The notes beneath the pieces were generated by a model, which did not search any database, had not been told where the DNA came from, and saw only the letters and a list, made by a program, of their open reading frames with translations. DNA of 64,000 nucleotides from Breoghania sp. (GTDB lineage Bacteria; Pseudomonadota; Alphaproteobacteria; Rhizobiales; Stappiaceae), in assembly GCF_030066895.1 (NCBI RefSeq), contig NZ_JASJAV010000001.1, positions 459,230-523,229 of the forward strand, given 5' to 3'. This document shows positions 39,158-48,831 of this stretch, one piece after another. Each line of letters begins with the position of its first letter. The first letter of the stretch is position 1. The position numbers and the translations under genes were made by a program.

Positions 39158-39959
39158 ATGATCTTTGCTGCCGCCGGTCTGGGACTGCTTGTCCAGTACG
39201 CGATACTGTTCGCCGCGATCTATGCCGTGACGCTGGTTGTCTATTTCGCGACCAGCCTCGCTCTCACATGGCTGAACCGCCGCCATCCCGAACGCCGCAT
39301 CCAGATGACGCGCGACGGCTCGAAACGCATGCGCCGCGAAATCCGGGCCTCCATGAAGGCATTGGCCGTCTCCTCCGCCTTGCTGTCGGCCGGGTTATTT
39401 GGCTCAGCTTGAAGGCTGGGCGGTCGTACCGCTCGAAGCATACTGATGGTCGCTCCCGCTGATGTTCGTCGTCTCGATGGTGCTTTTCGATACCTGGTTC
39501 TACTGGGGACACCGTCTGCTCCACCTTCCGACCTTCTACCGCTTTCATGCCCCGCATCACGCCTCCATCGCGCCGACCGCCTGGAGCAACGATTCCTCCA
39601 CCACCGTGGATACGCTGATCGAGCACGGCTACCACCTGATCATCTGGTTCCTGCTGCCGATGCCCGCAACGGCGATCTTCGCCCAGCGGCTTTATGACCA
39701 GATTTCCGGCATGATCGGCCATGCGGGCTTCGAGTATTTCGCCTCGCCCACCTCACGCTGGCCCTCGCCATTTATCTGTACGACTTTCCACGACCCGCAT
39801 CATTCGGACTTTCGCTATAATTACCGAAACTTCTTCTCCCTCTGGGACCGGATGATGGGAACGGTCGACCCGAAATACGATGCGATGGTGGAAGAGATGG
39901 AAAACCCGGCGAATACCGGCAAGACGGCAACGGAAACCGGAGACGGCGCCCATGGCTGA
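39158..39959 (+). pseudogene. Fatty acid hydroxylase/sterol desaturase family (copy 1), frameshift and TGA
   Basis: A membrane di-iron oxygenase. The first two helices are in frame (YAILFAAIYAVTLVVYFATS). An extra T near 39398 (GGGTTATTTGG) breaks the frame. The next frame reads YLAQLEGWAVVPLEAY, then TGA at 39444-39446, then WSLPLMFVVSMVLFDTWFYW. The second copy has SWWSMPLTF here, so the stop is TGG to TGA. His clusters remain: HRLLH, HAPHH and HDPHH. It ends at TGA 39957-39959, overlapping the start of copy 2 by eight bases. Confidence 0.87.
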
Positions 39960-40749
39960 CGCGCTTTTCAACGCGGGCAATCTGTTCCTCGCCTTCCTGC
40001 CGTGGTGGGCGGCGGTCTATGCCGTTAATCTCTTTCTCTATTTCATCACCGGCTGGACGCTTGTCGCCATCCAGAACCGCCATCCGGAACTCCGCACCCA
40101 GCCCAACCGGCGCGGAGAAAAACGCAAGGCCAAGGAGATCCGCCAATCGGTGATCTCACTATTGGTGACTGACGGGTGCCTGACGGGAGGCCTGTTCCTG
40201 CAATATCAGGGGCTGACGCTCATCGATCCGCCGGCCCTGTCCTGGTGGTCGATGCCGTTAACCTTCGTGCTGTCGATCGTGGTGTTCGATGCTTGGTTCT
40301 ACTGGGCTCACCGCTTCATGCACACGAAACTGATGTACCGCTTCCATGCGGAACACCATCGCTCCGTCGCGCCGACGGTGTGGAGCACCTATAACGACGA
40401 TCTGGTCGACGCCTTCGGGATGCAAAGCTACTACCTGTGGGCGCCGCTGATTCTGCCCATCCCGGCTCTGGTCCTGATCGGCCATCGGCTTTACGACCAT
40501 TTCAACGGCACGATCCGGTCATTCCGGCTTCGAATTCTGGGCGAGCCCAGCTTCGCGCGCGCCCTCCCCCATGGTCTGCGTCACCTTCCATAACCAGCAC
40601 CATTCACGTTTCAAATACAACTACGCCAACTTCTTCTCCTTATGGGACCGACTGATGGCTACGATCGACCCGAAAAATACGATGAGGCGGTCAAAGGCTT
40701 CGAGCGGCTCGGAAAGGCGCCAGAAAAGGCGACCGAGGCAGCGGAATAG
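39952..40749 (+). pseudogene. Fatty acid hydroxylase/sterol desaturase family (copy 2), two frameshifts
   Basis: A tandem paralogue of copy 1. It is intact from MADALFNAGNLFLAFLPWW through the helices and the first two His clusters (HRFMH, HAEHHRS). An extra C near 40520 breaks NGTIGHSGFEF. The frame holding the third His cluster (TFHNQHHSRFKYNYANFF) then shifts again at the A run near 40676, after DPK. The restored end is YDEAVKGFERLGKAPEKATE with TAG at 40747-40749. The third cluster is essential for iron binding, so the truncated product is inactive. Confidence 0.87.
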
Positions 40750-40770
40750 GCGCAGCAGGCAAACTCAAGC

Positions 40771-41151
40771 ATGAATAATCTTCTTCTCGTCGCGATCGGC
40801 GGCGGCATCGGCGCGGCGGGTCGCCACTTTGTCGGTCTCTTCATGATGCGCCACTTCGGCAGCGGCTTTCCCTATGGCACGCTGACGGTGAACATCCTCG
40901 GCTCGTTCATCATGGGGCTGTTCATCGCGACGCTGGCGCGCCTGGACGGCTCCTTCCAGAGCCTGCGTCTTCTCATCGCCACAAGCATGCTGGGCGGCTT
41001 CACAACGTTTTCATCATTTTCGCTCGACGCCGCGACCCTGTGGGAACGCGGTCAGCTCGAACTCGCGGCGGGCTATGTACTGGTTACCGTGGTCGCATCC
41101 ATCGCCGCCCTCTTCGCAGCGCTATGGCTGGTGCGAGGTTTGGCCGGATAG
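40771..41151 (+). CDS. crcB: CrcB/Fluc fluoride channel
   Basis: A small fluoride exporter that forms an antiparallel dimer in the inner membrane. 126 residues, four helices. Signatures: GGGIGAAGRHFVG, TLTVNILGSFIMG and the Na+/pore motif GGFTTFSSFS. Intact. It follows the second hydroxylase by 21 bp and converges on rarA. No fluoride riboswitch could be recognised upstream. Confidence 0.93.
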   Translation: MNNLLLVAIGGGIGAAGRHFVGLFMMRHFGSGFPYGTLTVNILGSFIMGLFIATLARLDGSFQSLRLLIATSMLGGFTTFSSFSLDAATLWERGQLELAAGYVLVTVVASIAALFAALWLVRGLAG

Positions 41152-41162
41152 GCCCCCGGGGC

Positions 41163-42473
41163 TCACGCCCCGCCGCGTTCGCGCCTGAGCTTCGCCCAGT
41201 AATCGAGCCGCTTCCGGATTTCGCGCTCAAAACCGCGTTCCACCGGCTCGTAATAAGTCTGGCGACCGAGTTGCTCAGGGAAATAGTCCTGTCCGGAAAA
41301 GGCGTCCGGCTCGTTGTGATCGTAACGATAGCCCTCGCCATACCCTTCCGCCTTCATGAGCTTTGTCGGCGCATTGAGGATATGGCGCGGTGGCGGCAGG
41401 GAGCCGGCCGACTTTGCCGAGCGCATGGCCGCCAGATAGGCGACCTCGACAGCATTCGATTTCGGCGATGACGCCAGATAGATGCACGTCTCCGCCAGCC
41501 CCAGATCGCCTTCCGGCGATCCCAAAAGACGGTATTGCTCCACCGCCGCATTGGCGATCACCAGCGCCTGCGGATCGGCAAGCCCGATATCCTCCACCGC
41601 CATGCGAACGAAACGACGCCCGATATAGAGCGGATCTTCCCCCGCATCGATCATGCGGCACAGATAGTAGAGCGCGGCATTGGGATCCGACCCGCGCACA
41701 GATTTGTGGAGCGCGGAGATGAGGTTGTAGTACCCGTCCTGCGACTTGTCGTAGACAGGCGCGCGGCGCTGCACGATCTCCTGCAATGTCTTGGAATCGA
41801 AGATCTCGCCCTCGCCGGCCGCCCGCCAGATGTCTTCGGCAAGCGTCAGCGAGGCCCGTCCATCCCCATCCGTCATGCGAATGAGCGTCGCGCGTGCCTC
41901 TTCATCGAGCGGCAAGGTACGGTCTTCCAACGCCTCGGCCCGTCCCAGAAGCTTCTCCACCCCTGCCTCGTCGAGCGGCTTGAAACTCATCACATGGGCA
42001 CGCGAGAGAAGCGCCGCGTTCAGCTCAAAGGACGGATTTTCCGTGGTTGCCCCCACAAGCGTGACAGTGCCGTCCTCCATGACGGGCAGAAAGCTGTCCT
42101 GCTGCGCCCGGTTGAAGCGATGGATCTCGTCCACGAACAGAAGCGTGCCGCGTCCGGACATGCGCCGCATGCGGGCGGCTTCAAACACCTTCTTCAGATC
42201 GCCGACCCCGGAGAAGATGGCCGATATTTGGTCGAAGCCGAGATCGGTCGCCGAGGCCAGCAGTCGGGCGACGGTCGTCTTGCCCGTGCCCGGCGGCCCC
42301 CAGAAGATGAGCGAGCCAAGCGAGCTGGACCGCAGCATCCGCGTCAAGGAACCGTCCGGCCCGACAATGTGATCCTGCCCGACCACATCCTCGAGTTTTT
42401 CGGGGCGCAACCTGTCGGCGAGCGGCCGAGGCGCATCATTGGCCATGCCGGAGACGGCGAAGAGATCGCTCAT
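41163..42473 (-). CDS. rarA: Replication-associated recombination protein A (AAA+ ATPase)
   Basis: A tetrameric AAA+ ATPase acting at stalled replication forks. 436 residues from ATG 42473 (MSDLFAVSGM); the frame opens earlier at 42518 without a conserved extension. Walker A GPPGTGKTTVARL, Walker B LLFVDEIHRF, sensor 1 VGATTENPSF, arginine finger region LLSRAHVMSF. The C-terminal MgsA domain has YDKSQDGYYNLISALHKSVR and LPPPRHILNAPTKLMK. Intact. Lies between crcB and degP. Confidence 0.95.
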   Translation of the reverse strand: MSDLFAVSGMANDAPRPLADRLRPEKLEDVVGQDHIVGPDGSLTRMLRSSSLGSLIFWGPPGTGKTTVARLLASATDLGFDQISAIFSGVGDLKKVFEAARMRRMSGRGTLLFVDEIHRFNRAQQDSFLPVMEDGTVTLVGATTENPSFELNAALLSRAHVMSFKPLDEAGVEKLLGRAEALEDRTLPLDEEARATLIRMTDGDGRASLTLAEDIWRAAGEGEIFDSKTLQEIVQRRAPVYDKSQDGYYNLISALHKSVRGSDPNAALYYLCRMIDAGEDPLYIGRRFVRMAVEDIGLADPQALVIANAAVEQYRLLGSPEGDLGLAETCIYLASSPKSNAVEVAYLAAMRSAKSAGSLPPPRHILNAPTKLMKAEGYGEGYRYDHNEPDAFSGQDYFPEQLGRQTYYEPVERGFEREIRKRLDYWAKLRRERGGA

Positions 42474-42561
42474 TGGGATATTGTTCCTTGTCCGTTCCCC
42501 CTTGGATATAGGCTCCATGAGGGGCCGCGGACAATGGTCGATTGACGTTTGAAAATAAGAC

Positions 42562-42591
42562 TATGGCCCCGCGAGAAAACGCGGAGCCATA
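42562..42591 (-). terminator. Probable terminator downstream of degP
   Basis: A 12-bp stem (42562-42573 with 42580-42591), with one G.U only when read as minus-strand RNA, a six-base loop, then TCTTATTTTC. The wobble direction indicates selection on the minus-strand transcript, that is, degP. Confidence 0.6.
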
Positions 42592-42610
42592 ACCCTTGCG
42601 AAAAAGGAAT

Positions 42611-42652
42611 GGAAAGGGGGACATGAAGCTCAGGTACCATGTCCCCCTTTCC
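42611..42652. repeat. 15-bp perfect inverted repeat
   Basis: GGAAAGGGGGACATG (42611-42625) pairs exactly with 42638-42652 across a 12-base loop. It immediately adjoins the larger palindrome at 42654. Confidence 0.9.
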
Positions 42653-42653
42653 G

Positions 42654-42704
42654 GGGTAGAGCTGCAACGGGGCCCGCCTTGCAGGCCCCGTTGCAGCTCT
42701 ACCC
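42654..42704. repeat. 20-bp perfect inverted repeat covering the degP stop codon
   Basis: 42654-42673 (GGGTAGAGCTGCAACGGGGC) pairs without mismatch with 42685-42704; one more C-G pair extends the stem to 21. The degP stop codon (42699-42701) is inside the stem. No T run follows it. Confidence 0.92.
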
Positions 42705-44150
42705 TCTAACCGCGAACCTCAACGTGCGGCCGTCGCGACTGACTTCCACACGCCAGACATACGGGTCGGATTTCGCGATGGAGGCCAGAGCCCGCGTGTT
42801 CACCACATCTTCCTGATTGACCGACAGAACGATGTCGCCAGGTTGAAGCCCCACACGCTCGGCCGGAGAGCCTGGGGTGACGGACTTGATGACGACGCCT
42901 TCTTCGTCGCTGGGAACCGACAGTTCCTCTGCCACCGCCGGAGACAGGTTCTCAACCGTCGCACCGGTAAACGGCGAACGGCCGCCGATCTGACGGGTGT
43001 CGCGCGGAACGTTCTCAGGCGCGGCTTCAAGCTTGATGGAGAGCGTGTGCTTTCTGCCATCCGACAGGACGGTCAGATCCGCGCTGTTGCCGAGTTGCTT
43101 GGTGGCAAGGCGGTAGCCGAACGCATTGGGATCCTCCACGGGCACGCCGTCGACCGCAAGCACTAGATCCCCCACGTTAAGATGCGCCTCATCGGCGGGC
43201 GAGCCCTTGGCGATCCGAGTGACGAGCACGCCGCGCGGCCGGTCGAGCCCCATTCCTTCGGCAATATCCGCCGTCACCACCTGCATCGATGCGCCGATCC
43301 ACGGACGACGCACCTTGCCGCCATGCTTGGCTGCATCCGCGATCAGCTTGACCATATTGACCGGAATGGCGAACCCGATGCCGTTGGAACCGCCCGAACG
43401 GGAATAGATGGCGGAGTTGATCCCCACCAGATTGCCCGACATGTCGACGAGCGCGCCGCCGGAATTGCCCGGATTGATGGATGCATCCGTCTGGATGAAG
43501 AACTGGTAGTCGGACACGCCCACATGTGTGCGCGCAACCGCAGAGACGATGCCCTGCGTCACGGTCTGTCCAACACCGAAGGGATTGCCGATCGCCAGCA
43601 CGACATCGCCGACCACGAGCTTGTCGCTGTCACCGAAAGGGATATGCGGAAAATCGCCGTCGCCGTCCTTGATCTTGAGGACCGCTAGATCAGTGCGCTC
43701 GTCATCGACCACGATATCGCAGTCGAATTCGCGCCGATCGGCCAGCGCCACACGGATCTCGTCCGCATCCTTGATCACGTGATGATTGGTAATGATGACG
43801 CCGTCGGCGGAAATGATAACACCGGAGCCGAGCGACTGCTGAACCCGCTTGCGCGGCGCGCCGAACCCGCCCTGATCCCCAAAGAAACGGCGGAAGAAGG
43901 GATCGTTGAAAAAGGGTGAGACGCGCCGTTGCGAAACGACCCGTCGCGCATAGACGTTGACGACCGCCGGCGCGACCTTCTTCACGATCGGCGCAAAGGA
44001 GAGTTTGAGCTGCGTGGCGGACTGGGGAACCACACCGGCCTGCGCCCGGGCAGAGCCAGCAAGGCCCAACGGCGCGACAACAGCGAGAGAGAAAAGGAGG
44101 GATACGGCGGCGATCGTTCGCCGGATTGTTCTTGTTTGGCTTGGCAACAT
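42699..44150 (-). CDS. degP: Periplasmic serine protease DegP/DegQ (Do family)
   Basis: A periplasmic quality-control protease, 483 residues from ATG 44150, chosen because the signal peptide starts there (RTIRRTIAAVSLLFSLAVVA, cleavage near ARAQA). Catalytic triad: His in TNHHVIKDADE, Asp in DERTDLAVLKI, Ser in NPGNSGGALVDM. Two PDZ domains follow (RPWIGASMQVVTADIAEG; ATVENLSPAVAEELSVPSDE), the second ending at the C-terminus RFAVRG. Intact. The frame continues upstream to 44321 without conserved sequence. It is usually close to rplQ in relatives; here three broken genes intervene. Confidence 0.94.
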   Translation of the reverse strand: MLPSQTRTIRRTIAAVSLLFSLAVVAPLGLAGSARAQAGVVPQSATQLKLSFAPIVKKVAPAVVNVYARRVVSQRRVSPFFNDPFFRRFFGDQGGFGAPRKRVQQSLGSGVIISADGVIITNHHVIKDADEIRVALADRREFDCDIVVDDERTDLAVLKIKDGDGDFPHIPFGDSDKLVVGDVVLAIGNPFGVGQTVTQGIVSAVARTHVGVSDYQFFIQTDASINPGNSGGALVDMSGNLVGINSAIYSRSGGSNGIGFAIPVNMVKLIADAAKHGGKVRRPWIGASMQVVTADIAEGMGLDRPRGVLVTRIAKGSPADEAHLNVGDLVLAVDGVPVEDPNAFGYRLATKQLGNSADLTVLSDGRKHTLSIKLEAAPENVPRDTRQIGGRSPFTGATVENLSPAVAEELSVPSDEEGVVIKSVTPGSPAERVGLQPGDIVLSVNQEDVVNTRALASIAKSDPYVWRVEVSRDGRTLRFAVRG

Positions 44151-44637
44151 TGTCGGTATTCCTGATTTTCGCGTTCCGCCCCAGCATGCAACGGGGCGGT
44201 ATTCGAATGATGTGAGACCAACGATATGCGATGAAAACGCGGCACGGTATGGCAGAAGCCAAAAATGACGGAAATTTAAGGTTGTGGGGCGAATTGCCAC
44301 CCGTTCCCATACGGTCATCACGGCTAACCGGCCAGCAACTTTGCCACCATGCGTGAGGGATCAGCGCGCACGTTTTTCCCGGATTTCCGCAGATCGGGGG
44401 AAAAGGGAGACCGCCCGGATCATCGAATTCCACACATCGAGCGCTCGATTGATGCACCAGATTCATGAGTTGCATCAATTTCGCTTCGGTAATCAGAGCG
44501 CCCCTACTGCCCTAAATTGGGGGCAGTGTTTGTGAAAGAAGTCGCGTCCCGGTTCGCGAAGGCACCTGCCGACGGATGTCCCGGCACACGTCCGACATGC
44601 CGACCGACGCGAAAACCTCTGACAAGAGTTGGATACC
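44151..44637. other. Intergenic, divergent promoters
   Basis: About 490 bp between degP (-) and the aldo-keto reductase (+). No gene, RNA or repeat was recognised. It must contain both promoters; I could not identify a heat-shock or envelope-stress sigma site with confidence. Confidence 0.5.
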
Positions 44638-45502
44638 ATGATCCTGGAAGAAACCTTTACCCTGCCGAACGGCGTCAAGATCCCGAAGCTCGGCCTTGGC
44701 ACGTAGATGATCGAGGACAGTCAGGTCGCAGAGGCCGTCAAGGCCGCCGTGGAACTCGGATACCGTCACATCGATACGGCCAAGGCCTACGGAAACGAAC
44801 GCGGCGTCGGTGAAGCCATCCGCAACTGCGGTGTCGCCCGCGACGAACTGTTCGTGACGACCAAGCTCGATGCCGCACACAAGACCTACAAGGACGCGAA
44901 AGAGGCGATTGACGGCTCGCTGCGGACCCTGGGGCTCGACACGATCGATCTGATGATCATTCACAGCCCCCAGCCCTGGATGAAATTTGCCGGCGAAAAC
45001 CGCTTCTTCGAAGGCAACCTCGAAGCATGGCGCGCGCTTGAAGAGGCCTATAACGCCGGCAAGCTCCGCGCGATCGGCGTGTGGAACTTCGAAAAGGCCG
45101 ATCTCGATAACCTGCTCGACAACGTTTCCGTCAAGCCGATGATCAACCAGATACTCGCGCATGTCAGCAACACGCTCTTCGAGCTGATCTACTACACGAA
45201 AAGCAAGGGGTTGCTGGTCGAGGCCTATTCGCCCGTCGGCCACGGAAAGATCCTGAACAACGCCGAAATCGGTCAGATGGCCGAGAAATACGGCGTGAGC
45301 ATTCCCCAGCTCTGCATCCGCTATGTCCTGCAACTCGATACGATCCTCACTACCCAAGACCGCGAACCCGGACCACATGCGCTCCAACGCCGCCGTGGAT
45401 TTCGAGATTCCCGATGCAGACATGGAAACGCTGAAGAACATCGAACGCATCAATGACTACGGCGATGCGAGCGTCTTTCTCGTCTATGGCGGAAAGCTCT
45501 GA
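44638..45502 (+). pseudogene. Aldo/keto reductase, W23 to TAG and a frameshift
   Basis: NADPH-dependent carbonyl reductase fold. From ATG 44638: FTLPNGVKIPKLGLGT, then TAG at 44704-44706 where relatives have Trp (LGTW), then an open frame: GYRHIDTAKAYGNERGVGEA (catalytic Asp and Tyr), LFVTTKLDAAHKTYKDAKEA (catalytic Lys), DLMIIHSPQPW (catalytic His). A frameshift near 45348 separates RYVLQLDTI from LPKTANPDHMRSNAAVDFEI and the end ASVFLVYGGKL, TGA 45500-45502. An ATG directly after the TAG (44707) could restart translation of the barrel but lose the first strand. Confidence 0.88.
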
Positions 45503-45545
45503 GACGCAGGCCTGTTGATCGCCTGATGGAATCGTCTGAGATCAT

Positions 45546-45568
45546 GGGATAGGGCGTTGCCCTATCTC
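45546..45568 (+). terminator. Hairpin after the aldo-keto reductase
   Basis: GATAGGGC (45548-45555) pairs with GCCCTATC (45559-45566) around a GTT loop, extended by two further pairs. It lies 44 bp past the stop. There is no T run, so the terminator role is tentative. Confidence 0.45.
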
Positions 45569-45762
45569 GCCTTACACGCGGGGCATTTTGCTTCGCTTAT
45601 GTCGCCATGCGTGGCGCTGTGGCGACTTTATGGCCGGGCTCGCGCCTTCGTGAGCCTCCTCCCCTTGCAAAGCGGTGCGTCACTTGCATCTTACCACGTG
45701 ATACACGGGCAGAATCTCGCCCAACTGAACGCTTTACATCAAGACACTGGAGCGCCGCGCAG

Positions 45763-46615
45763 ATGACTGACACGCCCCCTACGTCCCGCCGAAAGCCTGG
45801 ACGTGGGAGACAGAGAGCGGTGGCAAGTTTGCCTCTATCAATCTCCCTATTGCCGGGCCGACCCATGAAAAGAAACTACCCGTCGGCAGGCACCGCTTCA
45901 GCTCTATTCGCTGGCAACGCCGAACGGACAGAAGAATCACCATCCTTCTGCAAGAGCTTCTCGCCGCCGGACATACGGGTGCGGAATATATGGCGATCAG
46001 TTCGGATCCGGATTCGTCGACGTGAACCCGAATTCCAAGATTCCCGCGCTCATGGACCACAGCGGCCCGGAACCGATCTGCATTTTCGAATCCGGCGCGA
46101 TCCTGCTCTATCTTGCGGAAAAATTCGGCGCTTTCGTCCCAACCGAAGATCCGGCCAAGCGCGCCGAATGCCTCTCCTAGCTCTTCTGGCAGATGGGCTC
46201 GGCTCCCTATGTCGGCGGCGGCTTCGGGCATTTCTATGCCTATGCGCCGGAGAAGTTCCAATACCCGATCGACCGCTTCACCATGGGGACCAAGCACCAG
46301 CTCGACGTGCTCGACCGGCGACTGGCTGAAAGCACCTATGTGGCGGGGAAAGACTACACCATCGCCGATATCGCGATCTTTCCCTGTTACGGCAGGTTGG
46401 TGAAGGACTGGCTTTATGATGCGGCCGAGTTCATCGACGCTGCAAGCTACACCAACGTTCTGCGTTGGGCGGACGCGATCCTGGAACGCCCCGCCGTCCA
46501 GCGTGGCCGGATCGTCAACCGGACCTCGGGCAATCCCGCAAGCCAGCTTCACGAGCGCCACGATGCCTCGGACTTCGAGACGAAGACGCAGGACAAATTG
46601 GAACCCGCCAAATAG
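45763..46615 (+). pseudogene. yghU: YghU-type glutathione transferase, several frameshifts and a TAG
   Basis: A Nu-class GST with disulfide-bond reductase activity in its characterised relative. Pieces in order, in changing frames: [84 protein letters not shown], then [20 protein letters not shown]. At 46178-46180 there is TAG where the family has Trp (WLFWQMG here *LFWQMG). The remainder is open to 46615: [59 protein letters not shown]. At least four indels, all in the first third. Confidence 0.86.
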
Positions 46616-46631
46616 GCGGAGCCGGACGACC

Positions 46632-48831
46632 TCAGACGACAACAAAAAAGGGCGGCGCGGATCTGCTCCAGGAAGTCGCGCACCTGCTTGTCCAGGGTGC
46701 GTGCCTGCTCGGTGAGGTTTCCAGCGGCCCCCCATCGCCTGCTCGGCCGCGGCCCCCGTATGCTGGGCGCTCTGGAGCACATCTTCGATGTCGTTCGACA
46801 TCGACGTAGTGCCATCGGCCGCGCGCTGGGTGTTCTCCACGATGCCCTGCGTTGCCACACTCTGCTCTTCCACCGCCGACGCCACGGAGTCGATCGATTC
46901 CGAAATCTCGCCGATGGTCGTGCGGATTTCCGAAATCGCTTCCACGGCATCCTTGGTGGCCGAGCGAATGGAGTCGATCTGCTGCCCGATCTCGCCCGTC
47001 GCCTTGGCGGTCTGACCGGCCAGTTCCTTCACTTCCGACGCCACGACCGCAAAGCCCTTGCCCACCTCACCGGCGCGCGCCGCCTCGATCGTTGCGTTGA
47101 GCGCCAGCAGGTTGGTCTGGTCGGCAATATCGGAGATCAACCGAATCACTTCGCCGATGCGATCAGCTGCTTCTGCCAGCGAACGAACCGTCTCGTCGAT
47201 GGTCGACGCGCTGTCATGGGCCATCTGCGCGATGGAGGACGAACGCAAGATCAGCGACGAGATTTCCTGGATCGATTTGAACAGCTCATCCGAGGCACCG
47301 GCAATGGTCTGCACCTCTTCACGTGCGGATTCGGATGCCCGAGACACGCTCTCCGAACGATCCCCAGCTGTGCCGGCAACCTTCGCCATGCTCTCCGCGG
47401 ATTACCGCAACTCGTTGGAAGCGGAGAAGACGCGCTGGACGACTTCGCCGACGGACGCCTCGAAATCACTGGCCAGCGATTCCACGAACTTGCGCCGCTA
47501 CTTGGCCTGCGTTTCCTGCTCGTGAGCATCTTCCGCCGCCTTGCGCTCCTGTTCGCGCACGGCGTTTTTCTGGATCCGCAGCACAGCGCGGCCGATCTCT
47601 CCGATCTCGTCGCAACGCTTAGCTGCCTTGATCTCCGTATCAAGCTCGCCATTGGCGATCTTGCGGAGTGCGGCAACCAGATTGCCGAGCGCTCGGGTGA
47701 TGGAGATGGCAAACAGTTTGCCGATGAAAGAGATAACCGCCAGCACGATCAGCGTGCCGTAGATCATCGAGTCCTGCATTTCCACGACAGGTGCCAGCAT
47801 CTCGCTCTCGCTGCGCTCTGCAACGACCGCCCACTTTACCCCCTGAAGAACATCGGCACGGCGGCAACGAATTCCCCGAGCCCATTATCCCGCTTGACTC
47901 AGACCGAAATCCTCGGATCCGCGCGCGGCATCGAGAATGATCGGGCTGGTCGCCTTGTCGGCAAGCGCCGTCTTGCACGCAGAAAGCGGCTTGTTGGAGC
48001 GCACCAGACCGTCGCTGCCCACGAGGAACGACTGTCCCGTCTGTCCAAGAGATTCCCGGCTGGCGAGCAGATTGACATCAACCCGCAGGACCATCACGCC
48101 CTTGAATGCCGTCTCGTTGTAGTCGCTGAGATAAACCGGCTGTGCGATGAACATCGACGCCGTTTCGCCGGAAGGCGCGTAGGTGGAAAAGTCGACGAGA
48201 GTGCCTGCTCGCCCGCCTTCATCTCGCGTGCCGCGTCGAAAGCCTTCTGCAGACCCGTTCCCGCGATCTTCGAACCGTCGACCGTTTCAAGCAAGTCGGA
48301 GGACTTGGTCACCGAATAGATGACCCGTCCGTCCTTGTTGAGAACGTAGATATAACCGTAGCCGGCCTGCTTCCAGGAGGTGAGGAAGGTTCCGTGAACG
48401 CCCGTATGGCGCCAGGAATACATGGTCTTGTTGTTTTCGCCCGTCAGCTCCGCCCGCTTGGCCGGATCGTCGGAAGTCCGGTAGTAGGCATCAAGCTCGC
48501 CCTTGTCCTGATCAAGGGTCGTCAGAGCTTCGTTCATCTCGTTGAGAACGATCGACACGTTGACACTCGAAACCAGATTGTTCAGATCGGCCCGCGCTCC
48601 AGCGAGCTTGATCGACAAGGCATCGGCTCGCGCATGGGCCAGGATGTGCAACTCGCTTTCCGCGGCATTGACGAGCCCCTCTCGCCCGTTCAGATACCCC
48701 AGAACGTCGACCGTAATGCAGGAAACCAGAGACAATCCGCTGACGATAAGCGGCAGGCGCGTGGCGAGACGCGCCATGAACCCGAATCTAGATTTCCCGG
48801 ATTTACCTTCCGTTTCCACCCCTGCGACCAT
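46632..48831 (-). pseudogene. Methyl-accepting chemotaxis protein, two stops and several frameshifts
   Basis: A transmembrane chemoreceptor. TM1 (LATRLPLIVSGLSLVSCITV); a periplasmic Cache domain (WRHTGVHGTFLTSWKQAGYG, VYLSDYNETAFKGVMVLRVD); TM2 (DSMIYGTLIVLAVISFIGKL); HAMP (ALGNLVAALRKIANGELDTE); and a complete signalling tip ([20 protein letters not shown]). Lesions: frameshifts near 48190, 47880, 47830 and 46730; TAG at 47498-47500 (probably CAG); TAA at 47402-47404 (probably CAA). The end is near TGA 46632-46634 after [17 protein letters not shown], followed by CCCTTTTTT. It stands between degP and the ribosomal cluster and converges with the GST gene. Confidence 0.88.

Noticed and set aside
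550..48831. In-frame TGA/TAG codons as evidence of stop-codon reassignment or selenocysteine/pyrrolysine use
   Set aside because: Stops replace Trp, Gln and Arg without pattern, most broken genes also have frameshifts, and no core gene in the window contains an in-frame stop. Pseudogene formation explains them better.
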